Shown: in pieces, positions 42,892 to 50,418 of the stretch
How positions within the stretch are numbered: the first letter of the stretch is position 1
Layout of the letters: the number at the start of each line of letters is the position of its first letter
Source of the DNA: an uncultured Luteitalea sp.
Lineage (GTDB): Bacteria; Acidobacteriota; Vicinamibacteria; Vicinamibacterales; Vicinamibacteraceae
Assembly: GCA_934541105.1 (NCBI GenBank)
Contig: CAKTDA010000001.1
Coordinates: 248,001-312,000, forward strand
DNA length: 64,000 nt
Direction: 5' to 3'
Notes under the pieces: model-generated
Database searches by the model: none
The model's input: the letters and a program-made list of their open reading frames with translations, nothing else
Told to the model about the DNA's origin: nothing
Position numbers and translations under genes: made by a program

Positions 42892-43290
42892 GTGGCCAAG
42901 AGCCTGTTCGTCGGGAACATCCCATACCAGATCAGTGAGCCAGAACTCGAGGAGATGTTCTCGCAGGCCGGTGCGGTCGAAAGCGTCACCGTGATGCGCG
43001 ACCGGATGACGGGCCGTCCCCGTGGCTTTGCGTTCGTGTCCATGACGAACGACGAGGAAGCCGAGAAGGCCATCCAGCAGTTCGACGGCGCCAGCATCGG
43101 CGGTCGCACGATTGCCGTCAACGAGGCGCGTCCCCGTCCTGAGCGCGGGCCCGGCGACTTCGGTGGAGGCGGCGGATTCGGCGGCGGCGGTGGGCGCCCC
43201 GGTGGCGGCGGTCGCCGCCCCGGTGGTGGAGGCCGCGGTGGCGGCGGGGGCTACGGCGGCGGCGGTGGACGTCGCGAGCCGCGATGGTGA
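42892..43290 (+). CDS. Glycine-rich RRM RNA-binding protein
   Basis: 132 residues. One RNA-recognition motif: RNP2 LFVGNI (residues 5-10) and RNP1 RGFAFVSM (~44-51), with the aromatic residues that stack on RNA. The C-terminal ~45 residues are Gly-rich with scattered Arg and one Tyr (GGGGGFGGGGGRPGGG), like cyanobacterial and plant cold-inducible RNA-binding proteins. It probably acts as an RNA chaperone. GTG is chosen because AAGGAGG lies nine bases before it; an in-frame ATG at 42823 has no ribosome site. Ends in a strong terminator. Confidence 0.92.
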   Translation: MAKSLFVGNIPYQISEPELEEMFSQAGAVESVTVMRDRMTGRPRGFAFVSMTNDEEAEKAIQQFDGASIGGRTIAVNEARPRPERGPGDFGGGGGFGGGGGRPGGGGRRPGGGGRGGGGGYGGGGGRREPRW

Positions 43291-43294
43291 CACG

Positions 43295-43323
43295 AAGGGC
43301 CGGCAGGCAACTGCCGGCCCTTT
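43295..43323. terminator. Intrinsic terminator between RRM gene and sdaA
   Basis: GGGCCGGCAG (43297-43306) and CTGCCGGCCC (43311-43320) pair perfectly around a GCAA tetraloop, with AA before and TTT after. It sits between convergent genes and can serve both strands. Confidence 0.88.
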
Positions 43324-43339
43324 CTCGTCGGGGCAGGCG

Positions 43340-44755
43340 CTAGCACTCCGACAGGCTGAGCGGGATGTGCACCGCCAGCCCGCCGTCCGCGGTCTCCTTG
43401 TACTTGGCGCTCATGTCCTGTGCCGTGGTCCACATCGTGTGGATGACGGCGTCGAGCGAGACCTTCGCGTTGGCGGGATCGCTGCCGAGCGCGAGTTGCG
43501 ACGCGGTGATGGCCTTGATGGCCCCCATCGTGTTGCGCTCGATGCACGGGATCTGCACGAGGCCGCCCACCGGGTCGCAGGTGAGGCCGAGGTGATGCTC
43601 CATGGCGATCTCGGCAGCCATGAGCACCTGGCTCGCCGACCCGCCGTGCACCTCGGTGAGCGCCGCGGCAGCCATCGCTGACGACACGCCGATCTCGGCC
43701 TGGCAGCCGCCCATCGCCGCGCTGATCGTCGCGCCCTTCTTGAAGAGGCAGCCAATCTCCGAAGCCGTCAGGAGGAACTGCTCCACACGCGCCGCCGACG
43801 CCTCCGGTACCCTGAACACGAGGTCGTAGGCGAGCACGGCCGGCACGACGCCAGCCGCACCGTTTGTCGGGGCGGTCACGACGCGGCCGAAACACGCGTT
43901 CTCTTCGTTGACGGCCAGCGCGAACGCAGTCACCCAGTCGAGCGTCCACGCGAAGTCGTCACCCCGCTCGGCGATGGCGGCAAACCACGCATCGATGTCG
44001 GGCGCCGATCCGCCGAGCAGCCGCGCGTTCATGTCCGCCGCACGGCGTCGCACGTGCAGGCCGCCGGGCAGTTGCCCGGGCGTGTGGCATCCCCGGTAGA
44101 TGCACGCCCGCATCACGTCCCAGACTCGCGCAACGAAGGCGTTCGTCTCGCGATCCGGTCGCCATGCGCGTTCGTTCGCGCGCACGATCCCGGACACGCC
44201 GAGGCCCGTGTCGTCGCACCATCGAAGCAGGTCGTCCGCCGTGTCGATCGGGTACGGCAACTCGACAGCCGCGTTCGTCTGCCCCTCGCTGCCTTCCCAC
44301 ACGACAAACCCGCCGCCCACCGAGTACGCCGTCAGCCCCGACTCCCGCCCGTCCTGCCATCGCCCCTCGAAGCGGATGCCGTTTGGATGCGCCGCCAGCA
44401 CCTGGTCGGCGTGGAAGCGCACCGCCAGGGCCACCTGTGTGCCCCCGGCAAGCGCCACCGACTGCCGCGAAAGTGCGTCCTGCACCTGCGCGTGCACTCG
44501 GGACATGTCGCACGTCTCGGGGTCTGCACCGAGCAACCCCGCGACGACCGCGATGTCGGTGCCGTGCCCGCGGCCGGTCTTCGCGAGCGATCCGTACAGG
44601 TGCACGACGACGGCCTGCAGGCCGTCGAGGCCGGTGGTCGCGGCCCACCGCTCCCGACACTGCTCGGCGGCACGCCAGGGGCCGAGCGTGTGCGAGCTCG
44701 AGGGCCCGACGCCGATCTTGAAGATGTCGACGACCGAGAGGCGCTCGTCGGTCAT
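43340..44755 (-). CDS. sdaA: L-serine dehydratase, single-chain iron-sulphur type
   Basis: 471 residues, beta and alpha domains in one chain. It deaminates L-serine to pyruvate and ammonia. GVGPSSSHTLGP is the serine-binding start, and TAPTNGAAGVVPAVL lies in the alpha domain. Three cluster cysteines are in GGCQAE, LTCDP and IPCIERN, spaced 42 and 11 residues apart as in the Legionella enzyme (343, 385, 396). The protein ends in Cys, matching the 'tail-in-mouth' C-terminal cysteine of that structure. It begins just after the aldo/keto reductase stop, so the two are co-transcribed. Confidence 0.95.
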   Translation of the reverse strand: MTDERLSVVDIFKIGVGPSSSHTLGPWRAAEQCRERWAATTGLDGLQAVVVHLYGSLAKTGRGHGTDIAVVAGLLGADPETCDMSRVHAQVQDALSRQSVALAGGTQVALAVRFHADQVLAAHPNGIRFEGRWQDGRESGLTAYSVGGGFVVWEGSEGQTNAAVELPYPIDTADDLLRWCDDTGLGVSGIVRANERAWRPDRETNAFVARVWDVMRACIYRGCHTPGQLPGGLHVRRRAADMNARLLGGSAPDIDAWFAAIAERGDDFAWTLDWVTAFALAVNEENACFGRVVTAPTNGAAGVVPAVLAYDLVFRVPEASAARVEQFLLTASEIGCLFKKGATISAAMGGCQAEIGVSSAMAAAALTEVHGGSASQVLMAAEIAMEHHLGLTCDPVGGLVQIPCIERNTMGAIKAITASQLALGSDPANAKVSLDAVIHTMWTTAQDMSAKYKETADGGLAVHIPLSLSEC

Positions 44756-44756
44756 G

Positions 44757-45734
44757 TCAGTCGCGCGGCAGCGCGCGCTCGATCTCGGCCAGCTCCGGTT
44801 CCGACAACCTGAACGTCATCGCGCCGACGACGCCGTCCACCTGTGATGCCGATCGGCCGCCGACGATGGCGGCGGTGACCACGGGGTGCCGGAGCGTCCA
44901 GGCGATGGCCACCTCGCCAGGCGATCGGCCGTGGCGCGCCCCGATGGTCCGCAGCACCTCGACGAGCGCGAGGTTCGCCGAGAGACGCGGCTCCTGGAAT
45001 TCCTTGTTGTTCCTGCGCCAGTCACCCTCCGCAAGCCGGCCGATCCGCTCGCGCGTCATGGCACCCGTGAGCAGCCCCGACAGCATCGGGCTGTAGACGA
45101 GGACGCCAATGCCGTGATCCTCGCAGTACGGGAGCACGTCGGCCTCGATGGCGCGGCGAAGCATCGAGTACGGCGGCTGGAGCGAACCCACCGGGGCGAT
45201 GCGCTCGGCGGTCTCGAGATCGGCCACGGTGAAGTTCGAGACGCCGATGTGGCGGACCTTGCCCTGCTGCTTCAGGTCGGCAAGCGCCTGCCATGCCTCG
45301 GCCACACTGCCCGGCGACGGCTCGGCCTGCGCGGCCCACCGCGGCCAGTGCATCTGGTACAGGTCGATCGCATCGACCCGCAGGCGCCTGAGGCTCTCCT
45401 CCACCTCCCTCCGGATCGAGGGCGCCGTCACGTCGTGGCGGACGACGCGGTCCTCGCCCCAGACGAGCGTGCACTTGGTGAACACGTAGGGCCGCTCCGA
45501 CCGCGGGATGTCGGCGAGGGCGCGCGCGACGACGTCCTCCGAGTGCCCGAGGCCGTACGCGGGCGCGGTGTCGATCCAGTTCATCCCGCGGCTCACCGCC
45601 CGCCGGATGGCCCCGATGGACTCGGCATCATCCTGCGGTCCCCATCCGAAGCGCCATTCCCCGCCGATGGCCCAGGCGCCGAAGCCGATGGGCGTGATGC
45701 GAAGGTCGGTGCGGCCGAGCTGTCGAGTCTCCAT
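44757..45734 (-). CDS. Aldo/keto reductase
   Basis: 325 residues. The tetrad is Asp/Tyr in NWIDTAPAYGLG, Lys in YVFTKCTLVWG, and His in DLYQMHWPR; IGVSNFTVADLE and VGGRSASQVDGV bind NADPH. A second member of this superfamily, distinct from 39884-40912. Followed at once by sdaA. A -10 TAGAAT ends six bases before the ATG, so this pair appears to have its own leaderless promoter. Confidence 0.9.
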   Translation of the reverse strand: METRQLGRTDLRITPIGFGAWAIGGEWRFGWGPQDDAESIGAIRRAVSRGMNWIDTAPAYGLGHSEDVVARALADIPRSERPYVFTKCTLVWGEDRVVRHDVTAPSIRREVEESLRRLRVDAIDLYQMHWPRWAAQAEPSPGSVAEAWQALADLKQQGKVRHIGVSNFTVADLETAERIAPVGSLQPPYSMLRRAIEADVLPYCEDHGIGVLVYSPMLSGLLTGAMTRERIGRLAEGDWRRNNKEFQEPRLSANLALVEVLRTIGARHGRSPGEVAIAWTLRHPVVTAAIVGGRSASQVDGVVGAMTFRLSEPELAEIERALPRD

Positions 45735-45740
45735 GGATCG

Positions 45741-45746
45741 ATTCTA
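45741..45746 (-). promoter_or_regulatory. -10 element TAGAAT of the reductase-sdaA unit
   Basis: Minus-strand TAGAAT (5 of 6) ends six bases before ATG 45734. The 102-base gap behind it holds only a small GCGCC/GGCGC hairpin after the kinase stop. Confidence 0.55.
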
Positions 45747-45836
45747 CCGGGCGCGGCGCGCGGAGGGGCGGCGAGCGCCGAAGGCGCGCGGCAGTTGCAC
45801 GCCGCCGGGCCCGTTCGAGGACCGGCGCGGCGCTCG

Positions 45837-48635
45837 CTACGGGAGCGGCGCGTTGAGGATGACCGTCGCGGGAGTCGGCGGCAGCGACTCGGCGGGCGCG
45901 TTCACGAGGAAGCGGCGCGCGTCGCGCAGCACGTTGAAGTGGTAGCGCAGGTCATACCCGACAAACGGAATCTCGAACAACTTCTCGACACGGCCCACGA
46001 CCGGCGTCGGCCCCGACGTGTCCACGGCGACGCGCATCAGCGTCTTGTTCAGCCCGTGGTAGAAGAGCGTGCGCCCGTCGGCGCTCCACTCGGGCTCGCG
46101 CCCGTGATCGGTGGACACACGCCAGCGCCGGCCGTCGGTGGGCAGGGGCACGAGATAGACCTGCCGGCCGCCGGATTCGGGTGAGGAGTATGCGAGGAAC
46201 CGGCCGTCCGGCGACATCGCCGGGTCCTGATCGTTCTGCGACGACCGCACGAGCGGCTGCGCCGCGCCGCCGTCGAGCGGCCGCATCCAGATGTCCCACC
46301 CCGCCTGCTGATCATGGCGCTCGTAGATGACCGCGCGACCATCGGGGGTGAGGTCGTAGGGAATGGCCGGTCCGCCGAACTGGAACAGTTCCATCTCGTG
46401 CTGCCCGCCCTGCACCGACGTCGCAAGCAGCGTGTACCGGCCGCCGCGTTGCGACAGGAAGTACACCGTGGCTCCGTCTCGCGACCACATCGGTGTGACG
46501 TCGTCGGCTTCGTGCTGCGTGAGGCGCACGCGCGACTGCCGGTGGATGTCGAGCACCCAGATGTCACGCGTGTTCGTCTCGGGATCGACCTGCTCGTAGG
46601 CGACATGGGTCCCCTGCGGGGAGATGCGCATGTCGCGGGTGTCCAGGTCGTCGAACTCCGTGATCGTGCGCCCGAGCGTGTCCACGATCCGGAAGCGTCG
46701 CGGACTCGGTGCCGCACCCACATAGGCGACGATGCCGTGTGTCCGCCGCCCTGTGGACGCAGGCCCGGTGACGGCCACCGAGAAGTCGGCCTCGCCGAAG
46801 CCGTACGGGTTCACGTGGAGACCATCGGCAATCGTCGTGGGCTCGCCCACGAGGCGGCCCGCCGCGAGGTCGAGGTGCTGCCCCTTCAGCCGCCCGCCCT
46901 GCGTGTAGAAGACACGCGTGCCTGCCACGACGGCGTTCGACGTGCTCTCGACGAGTTCGCGGTCGGCGGCATCCGGCGGGTCCGCGGTGCGACCCAGGTA
47001 GAGGGTCCGCCGCCCGGTCCGTCCGCTCACCGCGGAATACAGGAAGTGCGAGCCGTTCCCGACGAAAGCCGGCCACACCAGGCCGGTGCGTACGCCCTCC
47101 TGCTGCACGCGCAGGGGCCGCGGTCTGCCACCGGATGCCGGCACCGTCGTCAGCATCGTCCCGTGCTCGACCGAGAACAGCAGCGACCCGTCGGCGCCCC
47201 ACGACCCGGTCGAGGCGCGTCGTGCCGGGGCGACCGTCTGCGGCTCCCCACCCGAGGCCCGCACCTTCCAGAGCGACACGCCCTTGAAGAAGGCAATCCA
47301 CTGCCCGTCGGGCGACCAGAACGGATCGCGGGCGCCCTGCGTCTGGTCGATCTCGACCGATGCGATGTCGTTCATCGGCCGCACCTGGAGGCGGCCGGCC
47401 GACGTGTACGCCATCCTGGTCCCATCCGGCGACAGGGCGAGGCTCTCGACTTCGTCGCGCGCGCCCACGGGATAGATCCCCATGCGGACTTCCGGGGGCG
47501 CGGCGGGATGCGACGACCACCACCAGGCGCCAAGCGCGACGCCGCCGACAAGGGCGGCAAGCGACGCCGCCACCAACGCAATCGGGCGCTGCACGGGGGA
47601 GGCCGCCTGCGGCTCCATCGGCATGAGCACGCCCGCCAACGCCATCTCGAGCGCGCCGGCGCTCGGGTACCTGTCGGCCGCCACCGGCGACAGCGCACGC
47701 TCGACGACGCGGATGAAGGAGAGCGAGATGTCGGTGCGCACGTCGCCAAGCGCCTTGCGGCGTCCGGCCGCGTGCGCGTCCTTCAACGCCTGCGGCGACT
47801 GGGCATCCACGGGCACCGATGCCGTGACGAGGCGGTACAGGAGCACGCCGACGCTGTAGATGTCGCTCTGGACGCTTGCCTTGCCGCCGTCGAACAACTC
47901 GGGCGCCATGTAGAGCGGCGTGCCGACCTCGTCGTGGACGAACGCCCCCCCGCTCGGCTCGGCATCACGACCGGTGCCGAAGTCCATCAGCACGAGGCGC
48001 CCGTTCCGGTCGCGCATCGCGTTCTGCGCCTTGATGTCCCGGTGCAGCAGGCCCGCGGCGTGAACGGCCGAGAGCGCCGCGCAGACGTCGAGCCCGATCA
48101 GCGCGGCCTCTCGCTCGTTGAAGCGGCCGGCGCGCTGGAGCATGGCCTCGAGCGTCTCGCCCTCGATCAGCTCCATCCACAAGCCGACGAGTCCGCCGCG
48201 CCGCTCGGCGCCGTACACCGTGGCGACGTGCGGGTGCGTGACGCGCGCCAGGAGTCGCGCCTCGCCGATGACGTCCTTGCCGTGACGGTCCTCGTCACGT
48301 TCCGAGGTCAGCTTGAGGGCCACCTCGCGATCGAGTTGCGGATCCCAGGCCCGATACACGTGGCCGCGGGCGCCGCGTCCGAGCTCGCCGCGAATCGTGA
48401 GATGTCCCCATCCATCCCCGGCCTGTAACGGCGCGGGCACCAGGGCCGGGGGCTGCCCGGGGTCAGGGAGGGTGTCGCGATGCAGCCGCGCGACTTCCGC
48501 GAGCACGCGCAACTGCTCCACCACGTCCCGCGTCTGCGCGTCGCCGCCGCGACTCAGCGCGGTCCAGTCGATGGGGTCGCCATCGGCAACCGCGCGGGAG
48601 ACCATTTCGAAGAGGGCATCCGGGTCTCGCGCCAT
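45837..48635 (-). CDS. Transmembrane serine/threonine kinase with TolB-like PD40 sensor
   Basis: 932 residues. After a helical N-terminus, the PknB-type kinase domain spans ~80-335: GRGARG P-loop (86-91), Lys108, Glu125, HRD (198-200) with Asn205, DFG (218-220) and APE (244-246), all intact. One membrane helix at ~350-372 (IALVAASLAALVGGVALGAWWW is partly quoted) leads to a periplasmic PD40 propeller of six or more repeats (SLALSPDGTRMAYTS, DPFWSPDGQWIAFF, PAMSPDGRFLAYSS). It likely couples an external protein or ligand to cytoplasmic phosphorylation. Target unknown. TAGACT 13 bases upstream may be its -10. Confidence 0.93.
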   Translation of the reverse strand: MARDPDALFEMVSRAVADGDPIDWTALSRGGDAQTRDVVEQLRVLAEVARLHRDTLPDPGQPPALVPAPLQAGDGWGHLTIRGELGRGARGHVYRAWDPQLDREVALKLTSERDEDRHGKDVIGEARLLARVTHPHVATVYGAERRGGLVGLWMELIEGETLEAMLQRAGRFNEREAALIGLDVCAALSAVHAAGLLHRDIKAQNAMRDRNGRLVLMDFGTGRDAEPSGGAFVHDEVGTPLYMAPELFDGGKASVQSDIYSVGVLLYRLVTASVPVDAQSPQALKDAHAAGRRKALGDVRTDISLSFIRVVERALSPVAADRYPSAGALEMALAGVLMPMEPQAASPVQRPIALVAASLAALVGGVALGAWWWSSHPAAPPEVRMGIYPVGARDEVESLALSPDGTRMAYTSAGRLQVRPMNDIASVEIDQTQGARDPFWSPDGQWIAFFKGVSLWKVRASGGEPQTVAPARRASTGSWGADGSLLFSVEHGTMLTTVPASGGRPRPLRVQQEGVRTGLVWPAFVGNGSHFLYSAVSGRTGRRTLYLGRTADPPDAADRELVESTSNAVVAGTRVFYTQGGRLKGQHLDLAAGRLVGEPTTIADGLHVNPYGFGEADFSVAVTGPASTGRRTHGIVAYVGAAPSPRRFRIVDTLGRTITEFDDLDTRDMRISPQGTHVAYEQVDPETNTRDIWVLDIHRQSRVRLTQHEADDVTPMWSRDGATVYFLSQRGGRYTLLATSVQGGQHEMELFQFGGPAIPYDLTPDGRAVIYERHDQQAGWDIWMRPLDGGAAQPLVRSSQNDQDPAMSPDGRFLAYSSPESGGRQVYLVPLPTDGRRWRVSTDHGREPEWSADGRTLFYHGLNKTLMRVAVDTSGPTPVVGRVEKLFEIPFVGYDLRYHFNVLRDARRFLVNAPAESLPPTPATVILNAPLP

Positions 48636-48665
48636 GGCAGAAACCGGTAGTCTACACCGCGGGGG

Positions 48666-49268
48666 TCATGCCTCGTCGCCGAAACGGGCCGGGAGCGTCA
48701 GCGCCACCGAGAGGCGTTCGAGGTAGTCCGCCCGCGGGATCTCGATTCCGCCGAACTGCGCCAGGTGGGGCGTCAGCCATTGCGTGTCGAGCAGCACGAA
48801 GCCGCGCGCCCGCAGGCGCTCGACGAGCGCAACGAGCGCGACCCGTGAGGCATCGGTGACCGAATGGAACATCGACTCGCCGAAGAACGCCCCGCCGAGC
48901 GCCACGCCATACAGACCGCCGACGAGTGCGTCGTCCTGCCAGACCTCGACCGCGTGCGCGAACCCGAGCCGGTGCAGCGACACGTAGCTGTCCACGATGT
49001 CTTCGGTGATCCAGGTCTCGTCGCGTGCCGCACACGCGCGCATGACCTGCTCGAACGCCGTATCGATCGTGATGGCGAAGCGGCCCTGGCGCACGACGCG
49101 CGAGAGCCGCGCCGGGGTGTGGAACGACTCGAGCGGGAGGATGCCGCGCGGGTCGGGCGAGAACCACTCGATGCGGTGGCGGCGGCCGGTGCCCATCGGG
49201 AACCAGCCCAGGGCATAGGCGCGCAACAGCAACTCGGGGTCGATCGTCTGGCGGGCACGGGAACGCAT
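48666..49268 (-). CDS. aat: Leucyl/phenylalanyl-tRNA-protein transferase
   Basis: 200 residues. It adds Leu or Phe from aminoacyl-tRNA to proteins with N-terminal Lys/Arg, marking them for ClpS/ClpAP. Signatures are GWFPMGTG, IEWFSPDPRGILPL, ETWITEDIVDSY, HRLGFAHAVEVW, LVGGLYGVALGGAFFGESMF and LLDTQWLTPHL (each within one short run). Slightly shorter than E. coli Aat but complete. It lies 30 bases before the kinase gene and 34 after the AttH-like gene on the same strand. Confidence 0.95.
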   Translation of the reverse strand: MRSRARQTIDPELLLRAYALGWFPMGTGRRHRIEWFSPDPRGILPLESFHTPARLSRVVRQGRFAITIDTAFEQVMRACAARDETWITEDIVDSYVSLHRLGFAHAVEVWQDDALVGGLYGVALGGAFFGESMFHSVTDASRVALVALVERLRARGFVLLDTQWLTPHLAQFGGIEIPRADYLERLSVALTLPARFGDEA

Positions 49269-49302
49269 GGCACCTGCCCGCTACGATACCCGGACGACGC
49301 GC

Positions 49303-50418
49303 CTACCGCATGACGTCGCTCATCTTCGCGCCGCTGTACCCGGTCATCTCGAGGTAGCCGACGCCGCGCAGGGACCTGCCGCCGGACGTGCCTGCGACGC
49401 GGACCGCACCTTCCCAATAGGTGACGTTGGTCGATTGCCGCGTGCGCAGCTCCTGCGCCTCGACGGCCGCCGACACGGTGAGATCGAGCCCGGCCGACGG
49501 CACGCGGAGTCGCCACTCCATCGGGTACGCCGTCCGGCTGACCGGAGACGTCCACTGACGCCCCGGCGTCAGCGTGAACTCGTGTGCGGCGATGGGTCTC
49601 GCGGTCCCATCACGCGAGACCAGCGTCCCCGCCGAGTACGGCGCCGGCCGTCCATCGTCCTGCCGCAACTGGAAGAGCATCAGGTCGCGACCGTCGTCGA
49701 ACTGCAGCGCGAACCAGTCCCATCCGCGCGTGCCGGGGTCGAGCGCGCTCGTGCCGAACTCGTGGTCCATCCAGCTCTCGCCGCGAACGGCGACACGGCG
49801 GCCGTCGACGCGGATCGTGCCGCTCACCGGCATGCGCGTGAGCGAGTAGTAGTGCGACGCGTTGCCGGGGTCGCGCCCCTTCCTGCTGTATCCACGGTCG
49901 CCCTGCAGGACCGCGGGCTTGCCCGGTTCGAGCACGAGATCCAGCGCGAATGCGCCCGCGTCGGCCGTCAGTCTGTGGCGGCCGTTGTCATCCAGCGACA
50001 CGCGCCAGTCCTCGTTCCAGACCGCGTACCGATCGGTCCGGGCACCGGCCCAGTGCACGCCGGCGCGGTTGAGTCGATCGGCGAACCGGTGCCGGTTGCC
50101 GTCGATCTCGGTGAGCGCGACGTGCGTCATGTACAGGTCGCGCACGGCGAACACCGACGGGTTCGCGGGTGCGCGATCGACCCCCACGCGGAAGAACGTC
50201 ACCTGGTACCCGTACGCCCTGCCATCGTCACCGCGCAGGTTGCCGGTGTAGTACCACCACTCGAGGCGGTATGCGGGATGCGCGACGTGGTCATCCGGGA
50301 CGCGCAGGGCGCGGTCGGGAGTCGCCCGCGCCCATCCGTCGTCCGGGACCGGCTGGCTTCGGAGGTCCGGCACGGCCAGGAGGATCACGGCGAGGAGCAG
50401 GCCCGCCAGGCGACTCAC
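49303..50418 (-). CDS. AttH-like lipocalin-fold protein (CrtC/hydroxyneurosporene-synthase family)
   Basis: 371 residues with a signal peptide (LAGLLLAVILLAVPDLRSQ). EWWYYTGNL, GYQVTFFRVG, MDHEFGTS, GWDWFALQFDDG and the repeat-like MEWRLRVPS are landmarks of the AttH/CrtC fold, two joined lipocalin-like barrels. In att-type operons this periplasmic protein accompanies an ABC transporter; here it overlaps the permease gene by four bases. It probably binds a lipid or hydrophobic compound handled by that transporter. No carotenoid genes are present, so hydratase activity is unlikely. Confidence 0.85.
   Translation of the reverse strand: MSRLAGLLLAVILLAVPDLRSQPVPDDGWARATPDRALRVPDDHVAHPAYRLEWWYYTGNLRGDDGRAYGYQVTFFRVGVDRAPANPSVFAVRDLYMTHVALTEIDGNRHRFADRLNRAGVHWAGARTDRYAVWNEDWRVSLDDNGRHRLTADAGAFALDLVLEPGKPAVLQGDRGYSRKGRDPGNASHYYSLTRMPVSGTIRVDGRRVAVRGESWMDHEFGTSALDPGTRGWDWFALQFDDGRDLMLFQLRQDDGRPAPYSAGTLVSRDGTARPIAAHEFTLTPGRQWTSPVSRTAYPMEWRLRVPSAGLDLTVSAAVEAQELRTRQSTNVTYWEGAVRVAGTSGGRSLRGVGYLEMTGYSGAKMSDVMR

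Noticed and set aside
49303..50418. Carotenoid 1,2-hydratase role for the AttH-like protein
   Set aside because: No carotenoid genes are near, and overlap with an ABC permease points to the att-type transport setting.
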